From: Paenibacillaceae bacterium
GTDB taxonomy: Bacteria; Bacillota; Bacilli; Paenibacillales; CANHGK01
Reading direction: 5' to 3'
NCBI GenBank assembly: GCA_947460235.1
Contig: CANHGK010000009.1
Location: 41,809-105,808 of the forward strand
DNA: 64,000 nucleotides
Below are positions 49,505-59,504 of the stretch, in pieces. Under the pieces are notes generated by a model. It had not been told where the DNA came from and did not search any database. It saw only the letters and a program-made list of their open reading frames with translations. Position 1 is the stretch's first letter, and each line of letters opens with the position of its first letter. Both the position numbers and the translations under genes were made by a program.

Positions 49505-50539
49505 TCAATCACCCAAATGGCGTTCTTCGTTTTTCTCACGTGTCATTAGATCATAAACAGCATCTCGCGGCGATTTGTTTTCGGCCATAATCAAATACAA
49601 TTCCGAGGTAATTGGCATATCTACTCCGAAACGTTTAGCCAATTGCTGGGCTGCAAACGTAGATTTTACCCCTTCAACGACCATGCCCATCTCTTGAAGA
49701 ACATCACGGAGTGCCTTTCCTTGGCCAATCTGATATCCAGCGCGCCAGTTACGAGAATGTTTGCTTGTACAAGTAACGACCAAATCACCAATGCCAGCAA
49801 GTCCGGCAAATGTTGCCGGTTTTGCACCCATAGCAACACCGAGTCTTGTCATTTCTGCCAAACCACGCGTAATTAATGCTGCTTTCGCGTTATCACCAAA
49901 ATGAAGCCCATCTGCGATCCCTGCTCCGATCGCAACAATGTTTTTAAGTGCACCTGCAATTTCTAGCCCTGCAACATCCGTATTCGTATATACTCGGAAA
50001 CGTGGTTCTGATAATAGGTCTTGTGCTATTTTGGCGATGTGTTCATGCTTCGCAGCAACTACAACGGTCGTTGGTAACCCATGTACGACTTCCTCAGCAT
50101 GACTCGGTCCAGATAACACAACAATTTGTTCTTCAAATGGTTGTCCAAGTTCTTCAGCAATGACTTCAGACATCCTTTTTAATGAATCCGCTTCAAACCC
50201 TTTGGCCGCATGAATTATGATCGTATCCGCTCGAAGTAATGGTTTGATTTGTGCTGCAATTGAACGCATGGCTGTCGAAGGAACGGCCAAAATTACGGCA
50301 CCTGCTTCGGTTAACGCCTGGACCATGTCATTCGTAGGCTGAATTGCAGGCAACAATTCTACACCCTTTAAGTACTTACTATTTTGACGAAATTCAGTCA
50401 TTGATTGAACGACTTCAGAATCGCGACTATATAAAGCAACTTCCGGAACATGCCGAGCCAAAACTTGTGCGAGTGCAGTTCCCCAACTACCCGCAACAAG
50501 CACAGCTACCTTTTGGATCGCAGAAAAATTTGTCATCAT
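49505..50539 (-). CDS. gpsA: NAD(P)H-dependent glycerol-3-phosphate dehydrogenase
   Basis: VLVAGSWGTALAQVLA; VLSGPSHAEEV; GALKNIVAIGAGIADGL. Confidence 0.97.
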   Translation of the reverse strand: MMTNFSAIQKVAVLVAGSWGTALAQVLARHVPEVALYSRDSEVVQSMTEFRQNSKYLKGVELLPAIQPTNDMVQALTEAGAVILAVPSTAMRSIAAQIKPLLRADTIIIHAAKGFEADSLKRMSEVIAEELGQPFEEQIVVLSGPSHAEEVVHGLPTTVVVAAKHEHIAKIAQDLLSEPRFRVYTNTDVAGLEIAGALKNIVAIGAGIADGLHFGDNAKAALITRGLAEMTRLGVAMGAKPATFAGLAGIGDLVVTCTSKHSRNWRAGYQIGQGKALRDVLQEMGMVVEGVKSTFAAQQLAKRFGVDMPITSELYLIMAENKSPRDAVYDLMTREKNEERHLGD

Positions 50540-51153
50540 GATTGCTCACCTGTTTTGCGAGCACCCAATTTGTTTTCTGTACCATTCATTAATTTCACAA
50601 GATTACTTCGATGTCTGAATGTTACAAGCACAAATACGAGTGTAGCAAGCAATATTTCCGTAGAATCCGTTCCATTCAACCACATGAGCAGTGGGATTAG
50701 TGCAGTTCCGATGATTGAACCAACGGACACATATCGGGTAATCGCCATGATTATTATCGCAATGACAAACGCGATCAGCGCAGGAACGAAGTTCAATGTC
50801 AACATAACACCAGCCGTTGTTGCCACACCTTTTCCGCCTTTGAATCCAAAGAAAATCGGCCATGTATGACCGCAAATCGCCGCAAGTGCAGACGCTGCAG
50901 GAACCCAAGAACTTAAATCAGGAATGATCCATTTGGCAATCACAACTGCAAGTACACCCTTCAAAATATCAAGCACTAAAACAGCAATCGCAGGACCTTT
51001 TCCGAGAACGCGCAACGTATTGGTCGCGCCGGCGTTTCCGCTGCCATGCTGACGAATATCAATTCCCTTGCTAAGTTTTGCAGTTACAATACTAAAACTG
51101 ACTGAACCTAACAAATAAGCAATAATTACAACACAAATGTCCGACAACAACAC
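50536..51153 (-). CDS. plsY: Glycerol-3-phosphate acyltransferase PlsY
   Basis: YLLGSVSFSIVTAKLSKGIDIRQHGSGNAGATNTLRVLGK; GFKGGKGVATTAG. Confidence 0.97.
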   Translation of the reverse strand: MLLSDICVVIIAYLLGSVSFSIVTAKLSKGIDIRQHGSGNAGATNTLRVLGKGPAIAVLVLDILKGVLAVVIAKWIIPDLSSWVPAASALAAICGHTWPIFFGFKGGKGVATTAGVMLTLNFVPALIAFVIAIIIMAITRYVSVGSIIGTALIPLLMWLNGTDSTEILLATLVFVLVTFRHRSNLVKLMNGTENKLGARKTGEQS

Positions 51154-51170
51154 GACATCTTACCCCCTGA

Positions 51171-52499
51171 TTACTCATCTTTACGTCGAACACTAAATCT
51201 GATGGGTGTTCCTTCAAACGGAAAGCGCTCACGGATTTTATTTTCAATATAGCGTTGATAGCTAAAGTGTAATAATTCAGGGTCGTTCACGAACATAACA
51301 AACATCGGAGGCTTTACCGAAACTTGAGTCACATATTGAATACGCAAACGGCGGCCTTTATCCATTGGCGGTGGAACGCGTACAATGGCGTCTTGAATGA
51401 TTTCATTCAACGTTGACGTTGGGATTCGTAAGTTTTGTTGTTCAGATACACGCTGAATCGTCGGAAAAAGTTTTTGCAAACGCTGTTTCGTTTTTGCCGA
51501 AACCGTTTCGACGGGGGCATAATTCATAAACAAGAAGTGATCTTCAATTGAAGTGACAAAACGTTGCATCGTTTTGTCGTCTTTCTCAATGGCATCCCAT
51601 TTGTTGATCACGAATATACTTGCCTTACCTGCTTCATGTGCATATCCTGCAATATGTTTATCCTGTTCAATAATGCCTTCTTCAGCATTTAGAACAATCA
51701 ATGCGACGTCTGCCCGGTCAATTGCTGCCAATGCACGCATGACACTGTATTTCTCAACAGATTCATACACCTTACCTTTTTTACGCATCCCTGCAGTGTC
51801 GATGATGACATATTTCTGTCCATCACGTTCAAACGGCGTATCAATCGCATCACGCGTCGTACCTGCGATTTCACTAACGATGACACGCTCATAACCAACA
51901 ATCGAATTCACCATCGATGATTTGCCAACGTTAGGCCGCCCGATGACCGCTATTTTGATTACATCTTCTTCATATTCATCACCAATGTCTTCTGGGAAAT
52001 GTTCAACAACTGCATCGAGCAAATCACCAATCCCAATCGCATGTGCTCCAGAAACTGCAATTGGTTCACCTAGTCCGAGTTCATAAAACTCATAACGGTT
52101 ATCTAGCATCTGCGGGTTGTCCATTTTGTTCACGGCGACAACTACAGGTTTTTTAATGCGATACAACATTTGGGCAACTTCGCGGTCTGAATCCATCAAA
52201 CCCATTTTGCCATCGACAAGTAACACAACGACATCCGATTCGTCCATTGCTAATTCAGCTTGCATGCGCATCGAACGCATTAAATGATCTTCATCATTCG
52301 TAATTTCAATTCCGCCGGTATCAATTACTTGAAATGTCCGTCCAAGCCACTCTGCACGTGAAATCAAACGGTCACGCGTGATACCTGGTTCGTCCTCAAC
52401 AATTGCTAGGCGCTCGCCAACTAATCTGTTAAAAATCGTTGATTTACCAACATTCGGTCTTCCGACGATGGCGACAACGGGATATGCCACAACTTCCAA
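51171..52499 (-). CDS. der: Ribosome biogenesis GTPase Der
   Basis: Two GTPase domains: [14 protein letters not shown] and [14 protein letters not shown]. Confidence 0.98.
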   Translation of the reverse strand: MEVVAYPVVAIVGRPNVGKSTIFNRLVGERLAIVEDEPGITRDRLISRAEWLGRTFQVIDTGGIEITNDEDHLMRSMRMQAELAMDESDVVVLLVDGKMGLMDSDREVAQMLYRIKKPVVVAVNKMDNPQMLDNRYEFYELGLGEPIAVSGAHAIGIGDLLDAVVEHFPEDIGDEYEEDVIKIAVIGRPNVGKSSMVNSIVGYERVIVSEIAGTTRDAIDTPFERDGQKYVIIDTAGMRKKGKVYESVEKYSVMRALAAIDRADVALIVLNAEEGIIEQDKHIAGYAHEAGKASIFVINKWDAIEKDDKTMQRFVTSIEDHFLFMNYAPVETVSAKTKQRLQKLFPTIQRVSEQQNLRIPTSTLNEIIQDAIVRVPPPMDKGRRLRIQYVTQVSVKPPMFVMFVNDPELLHFSYQRYIENKIRERFPFEGTPIRFSVRRKDE

Positions 52500-52548
52500 C
52501 TCCTCATAAACAAAGAAGCGATCGGGATCCGACCGCTCTTCACTAATC

Positions 52549-53844
52549 TTATTTATTAAATTTTCGTAACTGATCTCCGAATCGCTCGCCCAAGTTCAAC
52601 GTCATCTCTTGTTTTTGCAATTCAGGACTGATTTCTGTCGCTTGTCGTTGCGGACGGTTGCCGCGCTCTGACCGATCTCCACTCGTACGTTCAGGACGCT
52701 CAACACGCTCAGGACGCTCTGGAGCTTCTTCTGTTTCTTTAATACTTAAGCTGATGCGCTTGTCGCCAATGGAAACTTCAAGCACTTTCGCTTTCACTTC
52801 TTGACCTTCTTTAACGACTTCTTGCGGTGTGGCAACATGACGATGTGCCAATTGTGAAATATGCACTAGCCCTTCAACGCCTGCAGCGAGTTCGACGAAA
52901 CAACCGAACGATACGATGCGTTTCACGACGCCAGATACGATATCTCCAGGCGCGAATTTATTTTGCGCTTGCTCCCAAGGACCAGGAGTCGCCGCTTTAA
53001 TCGACAAGCTAACTTTTTCAAGTGCTGGTTCGATTTTCAAAATTTTAACGCGGACTTGTTGGCCTTCTGCCAATAAATCGGCAGGCTTGCCAACGTGTTG
53101 CCAAGCAATCTCCGAAACGTGAACCAATCCATCGATGCCACCAAGGTCGATAAAAGCACCGAAATCTGTTAAGCGTTGAACCGTTCCGTCAAGTTCTTCA
53201 CCAACGGAAAACTGAGCAAGGCGTTCCTTTTTCTTTGCATTGAATTCTTGGTCCAAAACATCTTTTTGAGAAAGAATCAATTTATTTTTCTCGCGGTCCA
53301 ACTCTTTGATTTTGAGGCGTAATTTACGACCTTTGTAATCAGTGAAATCTTCTACGAAATGACGCTCAACCATGGATGATGGAATAAAACCACGAACTCC
53401 AACATCAACAACAAGCCCGCCTTTGACGATGTCGGCAACTTTTGATTCAATGATTGTGCCAGCGTCCATCAATCCTTGAAGACGATCCCAAGCTGTTTCC
53501 TGCTCATAAGCACGTTTGGAAAGTGTTAATTGTTGTTTCGCATCATCAATCGAAATGACTTTACATGTAATTGATTGACCAACCTCAACCGCATCATGTG
53601 CGTTGGCAACCGATACTGCTGAAAGATCCCGTAATGAAACGAAACCATCAAATTTGTACGCAATGTCCACAAGGACGAGATTATCTTCCACTTTGATCAC
53701 GTTGCCAGTAACGATGTCACCTTTTTTGAGTGTTTTCACATCTGCCATTGAAACTTCTTCAACGGCTGCGACCGCTTCTTGCTTAGTGTTTTCTGCATCC
53801 ACTTTCATCTCTTCCATCACGCTAGGCCTCCTCCAAATGTTCAA
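52549..53844 (-). CDS. S1 RNA-binding domain protein (YpfD/RpsA homologue)
   Basis: Repeated S1 domains; [19 protein letters not shown] low-complexity tail; probable start [10 protein letters not shown] after GGAGGAGG. Confidence 0.94.
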   Translation of the reverse strand: MNIWRRPSVMEEMKVDAENTKQEAVAAVEEVSMADVKTLKKGDIVTGNVIKVEDNLVLVDIAYKFDGFVSLRDLSAVSVANAHDAVEVGQSITCKVISIDDAKQQLTLSKRAYEQETAWDRLQGLMDAGTIIESKVADIVKGGLVVDVGVRGFIPSSMVERHFVEDFTDYKGRKLRLKIKELDREKNKLILSQKDVLDQEFNAKKKERLAQFSVGEELDGTVQRLTDFGAFIDLGGIDGLVHVSEIAWQHVGKPADLLAEGQQVRVKILKIEPALEKVSLSIKAATPGPWEQAQNKFAPGDIVSGVVKRIVSFGCFVELAAGVEGLVHISQLAHRHVATPQEVVKEGQEVKAKVLEVSIGDKRISLSIKETEEAPERPERVERPERTSGDRSERGNRPQRQATEISPELQKQEMTLNLGERFGDQLRKFNK

Positions 53845-53908
53845 TGCTCATGATTCCATATCTTATGCTTACTGTATCATACGTATGAAGGGATGCAACT
53901 CATGCATC

Positions 53909-54529
53909 TTATAAAGCGGATTGAAGTAAATAGTTTTGCTTCAATTGTTCGATGGATGACATAATTGCATCCGCCGCACGCTGACCTTCATCCGAATTCT
54001 CGGTATTAAACGTTGTTAAATCAAGTGGTGCACCATAAACAACGCGCAGTGGTGCAAATAGTTTATATGATGAAATAATCGCAACCGGAACAACAATTGC
54101 TTTTGACTTTAACGCCAAAATTGCTGCACCGCGTTTGGCACTTCCACCGCCGCGTGTGCCTTCCGGAAAAATAACGATATGACCCCCGCCGCGAATGATT
54201 CGGATCGAATTCACAATCGTCTCCTTACTTACTGCACCGCGCTTCACTGGATATGCACCAAGCTTTGGTAATAGTTTACCGAATAACGGGATCTTAAACA
54301 ATTCTTCTTTAGCCATATAACGTAGCATTGGTTCCACTTGTGATCCAACAAAAAAAGGATCCCAATTGCTGATATGATTACTACAAAAAATGATTCCACC
54401 AGTTTCAAATGGAATTTGATCTCGGCCGATCACTTCGACCTTAAAAAACAACCGAAAAATCAGTCGGAAAATACCACGAAAAAACTTATATGTCATTGCT
54501 TGTACCGCTCCTTCAACTTGGCTTCGCAT
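53909..54529 (-). CDS. plsC: 1-acyl-sn-glycerol-3-phosphate acyltransferase PlsC
   Basis: CSNHISNWDPFF (NHxxxxD); IFPEGTRGGG. Confidence 0.95.
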   Translation of the reverse strand: MRSQVEGAVQAMTYKFFRGIFRLIFRLFFKVEVIGRDQIPFETGGIIFCSNHISNWDPFFVGSQVEPMLRYMAKEELFKIPLFGKLLPKLGAYPVKRGAVSKETIVNSIRIIRGGGHIVIFPEGTRGGGSAKRGAAILALKSKAIVVPVAIISSYKLFAPLRVVYGAPLDLTTFNTENSDEGQRAADAIMSSIEQLKQNYLLQSAL

Positions 54530-55197
54530 AACATGATAATTTCGGAAACGACTGCTTCAATCGTTTTTCCGGATGTATCAATCGTTATTGCATCATCCGC
54601 ACAAATGAGAGGTGAGGTTGAACGTGACATGTCCCGCTCATCACGAATCCGGATTTCTTCCGTTAATTGCTCGATCGTTATGTCGAGATACTTATCTTTC
54701 ATTTCGAGCCATCTTCGTTTCGCGCGTTCAGCCAAATCCGCTGTCAAAAAAATCTTAACATCTGCATTTGGTAACACTCGTGTGCCAATGTCTCGCCCAT
54801 CCATTACGACAGGTTTCGTTTCAGACAAATCTCGTTGCCACTGAATCAATTGAACACGAACGGGTTCAATCTGTGACATGGGAGAAACCATCTCATGAAC
54901 TTCTTTCAGTCGCAATTGTCCGCTAACATCTACTCCGTTCACGAACACACGCTGTCCATCCACACCTGGTTGAATATCCATCGTCATCGATTGAACGAGC
55001 GCAGCAATTTGATTGGCATCTTCAGCGATCAATCCTGCTTGCAACGCTGTCCACGTCACTGCGCGATACATTGCTCCAGTATCCACATATGTAAATGACA
55101 ATTGCTTTGCAACGAGACGTGCAACCGTGCTTTTCCCTGCACCCGCAGGGCCGTCAATCGCAACCTGAAAAGGGTATTCTGACATATACTTTGACAA
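54493..55197 (-). CDS. cmk: Cytidylate kinase
   Basis: VAIDGPAGAGKSTVARLVAKQLSFTYVDTGAMYRA; VMDGRDIGTRVLPNADVKIFLTA. Confidence 0.97.
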   Translation of the reverse strand: MSKYMSEYPFQVAIDGPAGAGKSTVARLVAKQLSFTYVDTGAMYRAVTWTALQAGLIAEDANQIAALVQSMTMDIQPGVDGQRVFVNGVDVSGQLRLKEVHEMVSPMSQIEPVRVQLIQWQRDLSETKPVVMDGRDIGTRVLPNADVKIFLTADLAERAKRRWLEMKDKYLDITIEQLTEEIRIRDERDMSRSTSPLICADDAITIDTSGKTIEAVVSEIIMLCEAKLKERYKQ

Positions 55198-55389
55198 TTC
55201 CTTTCCTGTTTCGAACGCCTGAAATTGTCAAAATTATAACATTGTTTTTTCTTCATTGCAAAAAATTACTGCTCATGAACTTCAAAACTTGTACGACTAC
55301 CAGTGCAATTCCCCACCATTTTACAAGTAACATAAAAAAGCGGGAAATCGCCTGATCCATTCGAAAAAACCAATTCCGACCCGTTTCCG

Positions 55390-56688
55390 TTAACCCGATG
55401 TCGTCCAACGGTCAATGCCTTCAACTTCACCTGACGTCGTATTGATGTCCACTTGTACTTGTTTCCCATCTAAATCACCGAACCAACGTAAACAGCGGAC
55501 TTCGTCTCCAAACTCATTTTCTCGTAAGATGTCGTATCCGATCGTCCAATCGACTTGCGGATCTAACATTTCTTGCATAGCAGATTGATCCCACAACACC
55601 CCAGGCAATTTCCGCTGATGATGATTTTCTAAATATGCAGATGCATCCAATGATAAAACACTTCCATCATCCAATGATGCTCGGACAACAATCCGATCAG
55701 ATGCTAACCAAATTCCATCTTGATCAGGAACAAGTCGGAACGTAATCCAATGATGATTCGGTTGCATTTTTTCAATATGCCAACCATTATTTGGATATAC
55801 CGCATTCATCATTTTTAACACTCGCATCTTTAATTCATTGTCTGAAAAATTTACTTTATTTGGTTCGTAGTCGCTACTGAACGTTCGAATGTGCTGACAA
55901 GTCTGATCAAACGAGATACGAATTTTAGAATCATTCAAGGTACAACCCGATTCTCCATCTGTTCGTGTCCATGGAGACGATTCGCTTCTCGAAACATTAA
56001 ATTTTCCCATGAAATATGCCGCGTCATGGATTAATCTTGTCGTTGATACTTGTTTTCTTGTCGCGTTACTAGTTGGTCTTACGGTCGATTTAGGAGATGC
56101 TGATGGCTTTGCGTTTAACATTTGAATGCCACTTTGATCCGCATCCAGTAACGCAAGACTTAATTTGGACTTTGGTTCAGATTGATCAAGTTCACTCCAT
56201 CCATCATTTCCACTCCATAAATTCGCTTGAACGTTTTCCATTGCAATTCGTATTGCTTTGGTTTTGTGATACCAGTCATGCACTTTAGAATTGACGACCT
56301 TTCCATTTGGATGAATCGCCTGTTTGTACGCTTCGGTTTGTAGATCATGTAAAAAACGCTGTGTCTGTTCCATTGGTTGATTAATCAATGGCAACACCGC
56401 TAAATCCTGCTGTGCCATTTGACTCAAGCGCCATACATGCGCCCAATAGCGTTTTTGACCGTTCGTCGAGTGAATTAACTCCATATTTTCAAATTCATCT
56501 TGCGTTCTCGACAACATATCATTCAAGTGAAAAAATGCGCGTTGATACGAGACATCTGACTGTGCTTTTACGGTTTGATGTTGCGATTGTGCTAACCATG
56601 CCGCATACCAAACCGCCAATCCGAACATTACAAACAACACGAGATTTGAATACCGAAGACGCTTCAAGTGATACGCCGTTTCACCCAA
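55390..56688 (-). CDS. ypeB: Spore germination protein YpeB
   Basis: N-terminal TM, YQRAFFHLNDML...VWRLSQMAQQDLAVLPL resembling YpeB; C-terminal PepSY-like repeats; TTG start at 56688 proposed from GGAGG SD. Confidence 0.85.
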   Translation of the reverse strand: MGETAYHLKRLRYSNLVLFVMFGLAVWYAAWLAQSQHQTVKAQSDVSYQRAFFHLNDMLSRTQDEFENMELIHSTNGQKRYWAHVWRLSQMAQQDLAVLPLINQPMEQTQRFLHDLQTEAYKQAIHPNGKVVNSKVHDWYHKTKAIRIAMENVQANLWSGNDGWSELDQSEPKSKLSLALLDADQSGIQMLNAKPSASPKSTVRPTSNATRKQVSTTRLIHDAAYFMGKFNVSRSESSPWTRTDGESGCTLNDSKIRISFDQTCQHIRTFSSDYEPNKVNFSDNELKMRVLKMMNAVYPNNGWHIEKMQPNHHWITFRLVPDQDGIWLASDRIVVRASLDDGSVLSLDASAYLENHHQRKLPGVLWDQSAMQEMLDPQVDWTIGYDILRENEFGDEVRCLRWFGDLDGKQVQVDINTTSGEVEGIDRWTTSG

Positions 56689-56690
56689 AC

Positions 56691-56731
56691 AAAAAACCTC
56701 CTTTTTCGCTAGTTTGGCGAAAAAAGAGGTC
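56691..56731 (-). terminator. Terminator of gdh, overlapping the ypeB SD
   Basis: Minus strand GACCTCTTTTTTCGCCAAACTAGCGAAAAAGGAGGTTTTTT. Confidence 0.85.
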
Positions 56732-56751
56732 TTCCATACATACAAATACAA

Positions 56752-58002
56752 TTAAATCCAACCACGCAATCGCGCTGCTTCCGCCATTTTACGAACGCCG
56801 GTCATATAGGCAGCCAAACGCATGTTTACATCTCGTTTCAAATGCGTATCATATATTTTTTCAAATGCACCAATCAAAATCGCTTCGAGTTTTTGATGCA
56901 CTTCTGCTTCGCTCCAGTAATAACCCTGATTATTCTGTACCCACTCAAAATACGAAACGATCACACCACCTGAGTTTGCAAGGACGTCAGGAACAAGTAG
57001 AATACCTCGTTCTGTTAAAATCTTTGTCGCTTCTGGTGTCGTCGGACCATTCGCCGCTTCCACGATAATTTTGGCTTGGATTTTATCTGCATTTGCCATC
57101 GTAATTTGATTTTCGATTGCAGCAGGCACCAGAATATCGCAGGGTAACTCTAACATTTCATTATTTGAGATCGTTTGTGGAAAATATTTTGTAATCGTAC
57201 CGAAGGAATCTCGTCGGTCAAGCAAATCCTCAACATCTAAACCATTTTCGTTATAAATTGCACCATATGCATCCGAAATCGCGATGACTTTGGCTCCTTT
57301 TTCTTTCATAAATCGTGCCAAGTATCCGCCTGCATTCCCAAACCCTTGAATCACAACACGCGCACCTTCAACGGGAATGTTTTTACGTCGTAACGCTTCA
57401 TGAATCATAATTGTTACTCCATATGCAGTTGCTGTTTCACGGCCTTGAGAACCACCAAGTACGATTGGTTTGCCCGTAATAAATGCAGGCGAGTCAAACT
57501 CCCGAATCCGACTATATTCATCAAACATCCACGCCATAATTTGTGAATTTGTCATGACATCTGGTGCCGGAATGTCTTTTGTTGGTCCTACCAATTGGCT
57601 AATCGCACGCACATATCCGCGGCTTAATCGTTCCAACTCCCCGAATGACATTTTTCGAGGGTCACAGATGACGCCACCTTTTCCGCCGCCATAAGGTAAA
57701 TCGGCAATTCCACATTTCAAACTCATCCAAATCGATAACGCTTTCACTTCATCTTCCGTCACATCTGGGTGAAAACGTACACCGCCTTTTGTTGGACCAA
57801 CTGCATCATTATGCTGTGCACGATAACCGGTAAACATTTGCGTTTTTCCGTTATCCATACGAACCGGGATCCGAACTGTCAATACACGAAGCGGCTCTTT
57901 TAACAGTTCATACATCTCTTCACCGAATCCCATTTTGATAAGTGCCTCTCGAATGGTATGTTGCGTGGAGTTTAGTACATCCATTGCATCGTTTGTACTC
58001 AT
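56752..58002 (-). CDS. Glu/Leu/Phe/Val dehydrogenase (glutamate dehydrogenase, RocG/GudB-like)
   Basis: GPTKGGVRFHPDVTEDEVKALSIWMSLKCGIADLPYGGGKGGV; PAPDVMTN. Confidence 0.96.
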   Translation of the reverse strand: MSTNDAMDVLNSTQHTIREALIKMGFGEEMYELLKEPLRVLTVRIPVRMDNGKTQMFTGYRAQHNDAVGPTKGGVRFHPDVTEDEVKALSIWMSLKCGIADLPYGGGKGGVICDPRKMSFGELERLSRGYVRAISQLVGPTKDIPAPDVMTNSQIMAWMFDEYSRIREFDSPAFITGKPIVLGGSQGRETATAYGVTIMIHEALRRKNIPVEGARVVIQGFGNAGGYLARFMKEKGAKVIAISDAYGAIYNENGLDVEDLLDRRDSFGTITKYFPQTISNNEMLELPCDILVPAAIENQITMANADKIQAKIIVEAANGPTTPEATKILTERGILLVPDVLANSGGVIVSYFEWVQNNQGYYWSEAEVHQKLEAILIGAFEKIYDTHLKRDVNMRLAAYMTGVRKMAEAARLRGWI

Positions 58003-58029
58003 GTAATCTCCCCCTTTTTCGAAGCAAGT

Positions 58030-59454
58030 TTACCCTAATTCCAACTCTCCGCGCATTCCGGCGCGATTTTTGACAACTTGGATTCGCCAACCATTCGATG
58101 GTCTACGGAATACTTCGGCAGCAAAATCGGTCGTCGCCAATAATGGTGCTGGAACTGTCCAATTTGAATCGGGAATTGGTAAACCAGCTAACACAACGAT
58201 GTCCCATAGTTGACTCCATGTTTTCAGCACATAGCCAAGCGTGATTAGCGCTGAATTACTATAGGGATCCATCGAAGGGTTAATCAGTCTGAGCATTTGA
58301 TCGACAACGATGACAGGTGCCTGACCGGTCGCGCGAACAATTTGTTCTACTGCATTACTAACATCTTCTGCTGATGTATCGATTTTGCCTTCCATTGTCC
58401 ATAGCATCGTCGCAATCGCTTGATATGCTTTATTCGCATCTGATACTAATTCCGCCTCAACCAGTCCACGTTGCATCGCTTGAAGCGGAACTTCAAGCAG
58501 CCGTGAAATACTATACTGCCATAGTTCATAACTGCTATTGTCCCAACTTAGATACAGCACCGGCGTACCTTGAAGCGCTAACTCATCTGCGATTGATTTC
58601 ATAAGTGCGGTTTTGCCGCATTCACTTTTTCCATACCATAAATAAAATCCTTCTCGAATGCCCCCGCCCGTCCATTCATCAAGGACATCATATCCACTCG
58701 ACCACCACTGCACGACATCTTCTTTGGTCAGTTTTGCATATTCTTCGGTATATGCCGTTAAATATTTCACATCAGGATTCATTGGCGTAACCATTTGTTC
58801 TTGAACCGAATGCTGAATAATTGCAATAAACGTTTGTGTTGGGTCCTCTACGCGAAGGAAAAAATCGTTCACGTCACGGAAGCCCTCCGGTAATTGAATG
58901 ACCATCCCACTAATTCCACTTGATTCAATTAATTCTGCAATACGAGCACTTTCACGCCGGCCCATTTCATCATTTCCCATACAAATTAAGACGCGATGAC
59001 CTTCTAACATTTTTGCATGTGTATCCTTAAACAACATCACATTCGGCATACAGATTGCAGCAATACCCGATTGGTGTAGTGTAATTACGTCAAATACACT
59101 TTGACAAAACACCAAATCTTCCGAAGCTCCTAGTACACCATGATTAAAAAAAATAAGATTTTCTCCAATAAGAACTTTATACTTTGGTTCACGATGATCA
59201 AGCGCACGACCAATTAAATCGACGATTTGCTCTGATGTATCAATAACTGGGAATACGACGCGATGTTCAAAAAAGTGATCAATTAATTTCGACTCGTTCG
59301 GGCTCACAAATCCAATTTCACCAGGATCGTAACCAATACGAAACAACTCAATCGTTTCTTCTGTCAGACCGCGTTCAATTAGGTATTCATATGCCTCGTT
59401 ATTTAATGACTTTTGAAAGGCTAGCGTTAGTGCATCCAAATCAAATTGCATCAT
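58030..59454 (-). CDS. Twinkle/T7-gp4-like protein: DnaG-type Toprim region (catalytically degraded) fused to DnaB/RecA-type ATPase
   Basis: YLIERGLTEETIELFRIGYDP (Toprim_N-like); VVFPVIDTSEQIVDLIGRALDHREPKYKVLIGENLIFFNHGVLG (DnaG core-like); Walker A GKSECGKT; Walker B APVIVVDQMLRLI; VVKNRAGMRGELELG C-terminal DnaB-like motif; ATG at 59454 preceded by GGGGAGG. Confidence 0.85.
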   Translation of the reverse strand: MMQFDLDALTLAFQKSLNNEAYEYLIERGLTEETIELFRIGYDPGEIGFVSPNESKLIDHFFEHRVVFPVIDTSEQIVDLIGRALDHREPKYKVLIGENLIFFNHGVLGASEDLVFCQSVFDVITLHQSGIAAICMPNVMLFKDTHAKMLEGHRVLICMGNDEMGRRESARIAELIESSGISGMVIQLPEGFRDVNDFFLRVEDPTQTFIAIIQHSVQEQMVTPMNPDVKYLTAYTEEYAKLTKEDVVQWWSSGYDVLDEWTGGGIREGFYLWYGKSECGKTALMKSIADELALQGTPVLYLSWDNSSYELWQYSISRLLEVPLQAMQRGLVEAELVSDANKAYQAIATMLWTMEGKIDTSAEDVSNAVEQIVRATGQAPVIVVDQMLRLINPSMDPYSNSALITLGYVLKTWSQLWDIVVLAGLPIPDSNWTVPAPLLATTDFAAEVFRRPSNGWRIQVVKNRAGMRGELELG

Positions 59455-59504
59455 GATCGCCTCCCCGAATAAACGCAACTTGTAATGCGGGAATTTCGTT
59501 TTGA

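Noticed and set aside
52640-52730. Repetitive RPERxERPER-coding stretch in the S1-domain protein
   Set aside because: Low-complexity charged tail, commonly seen in S1-domain proteins; not an independent repeat element
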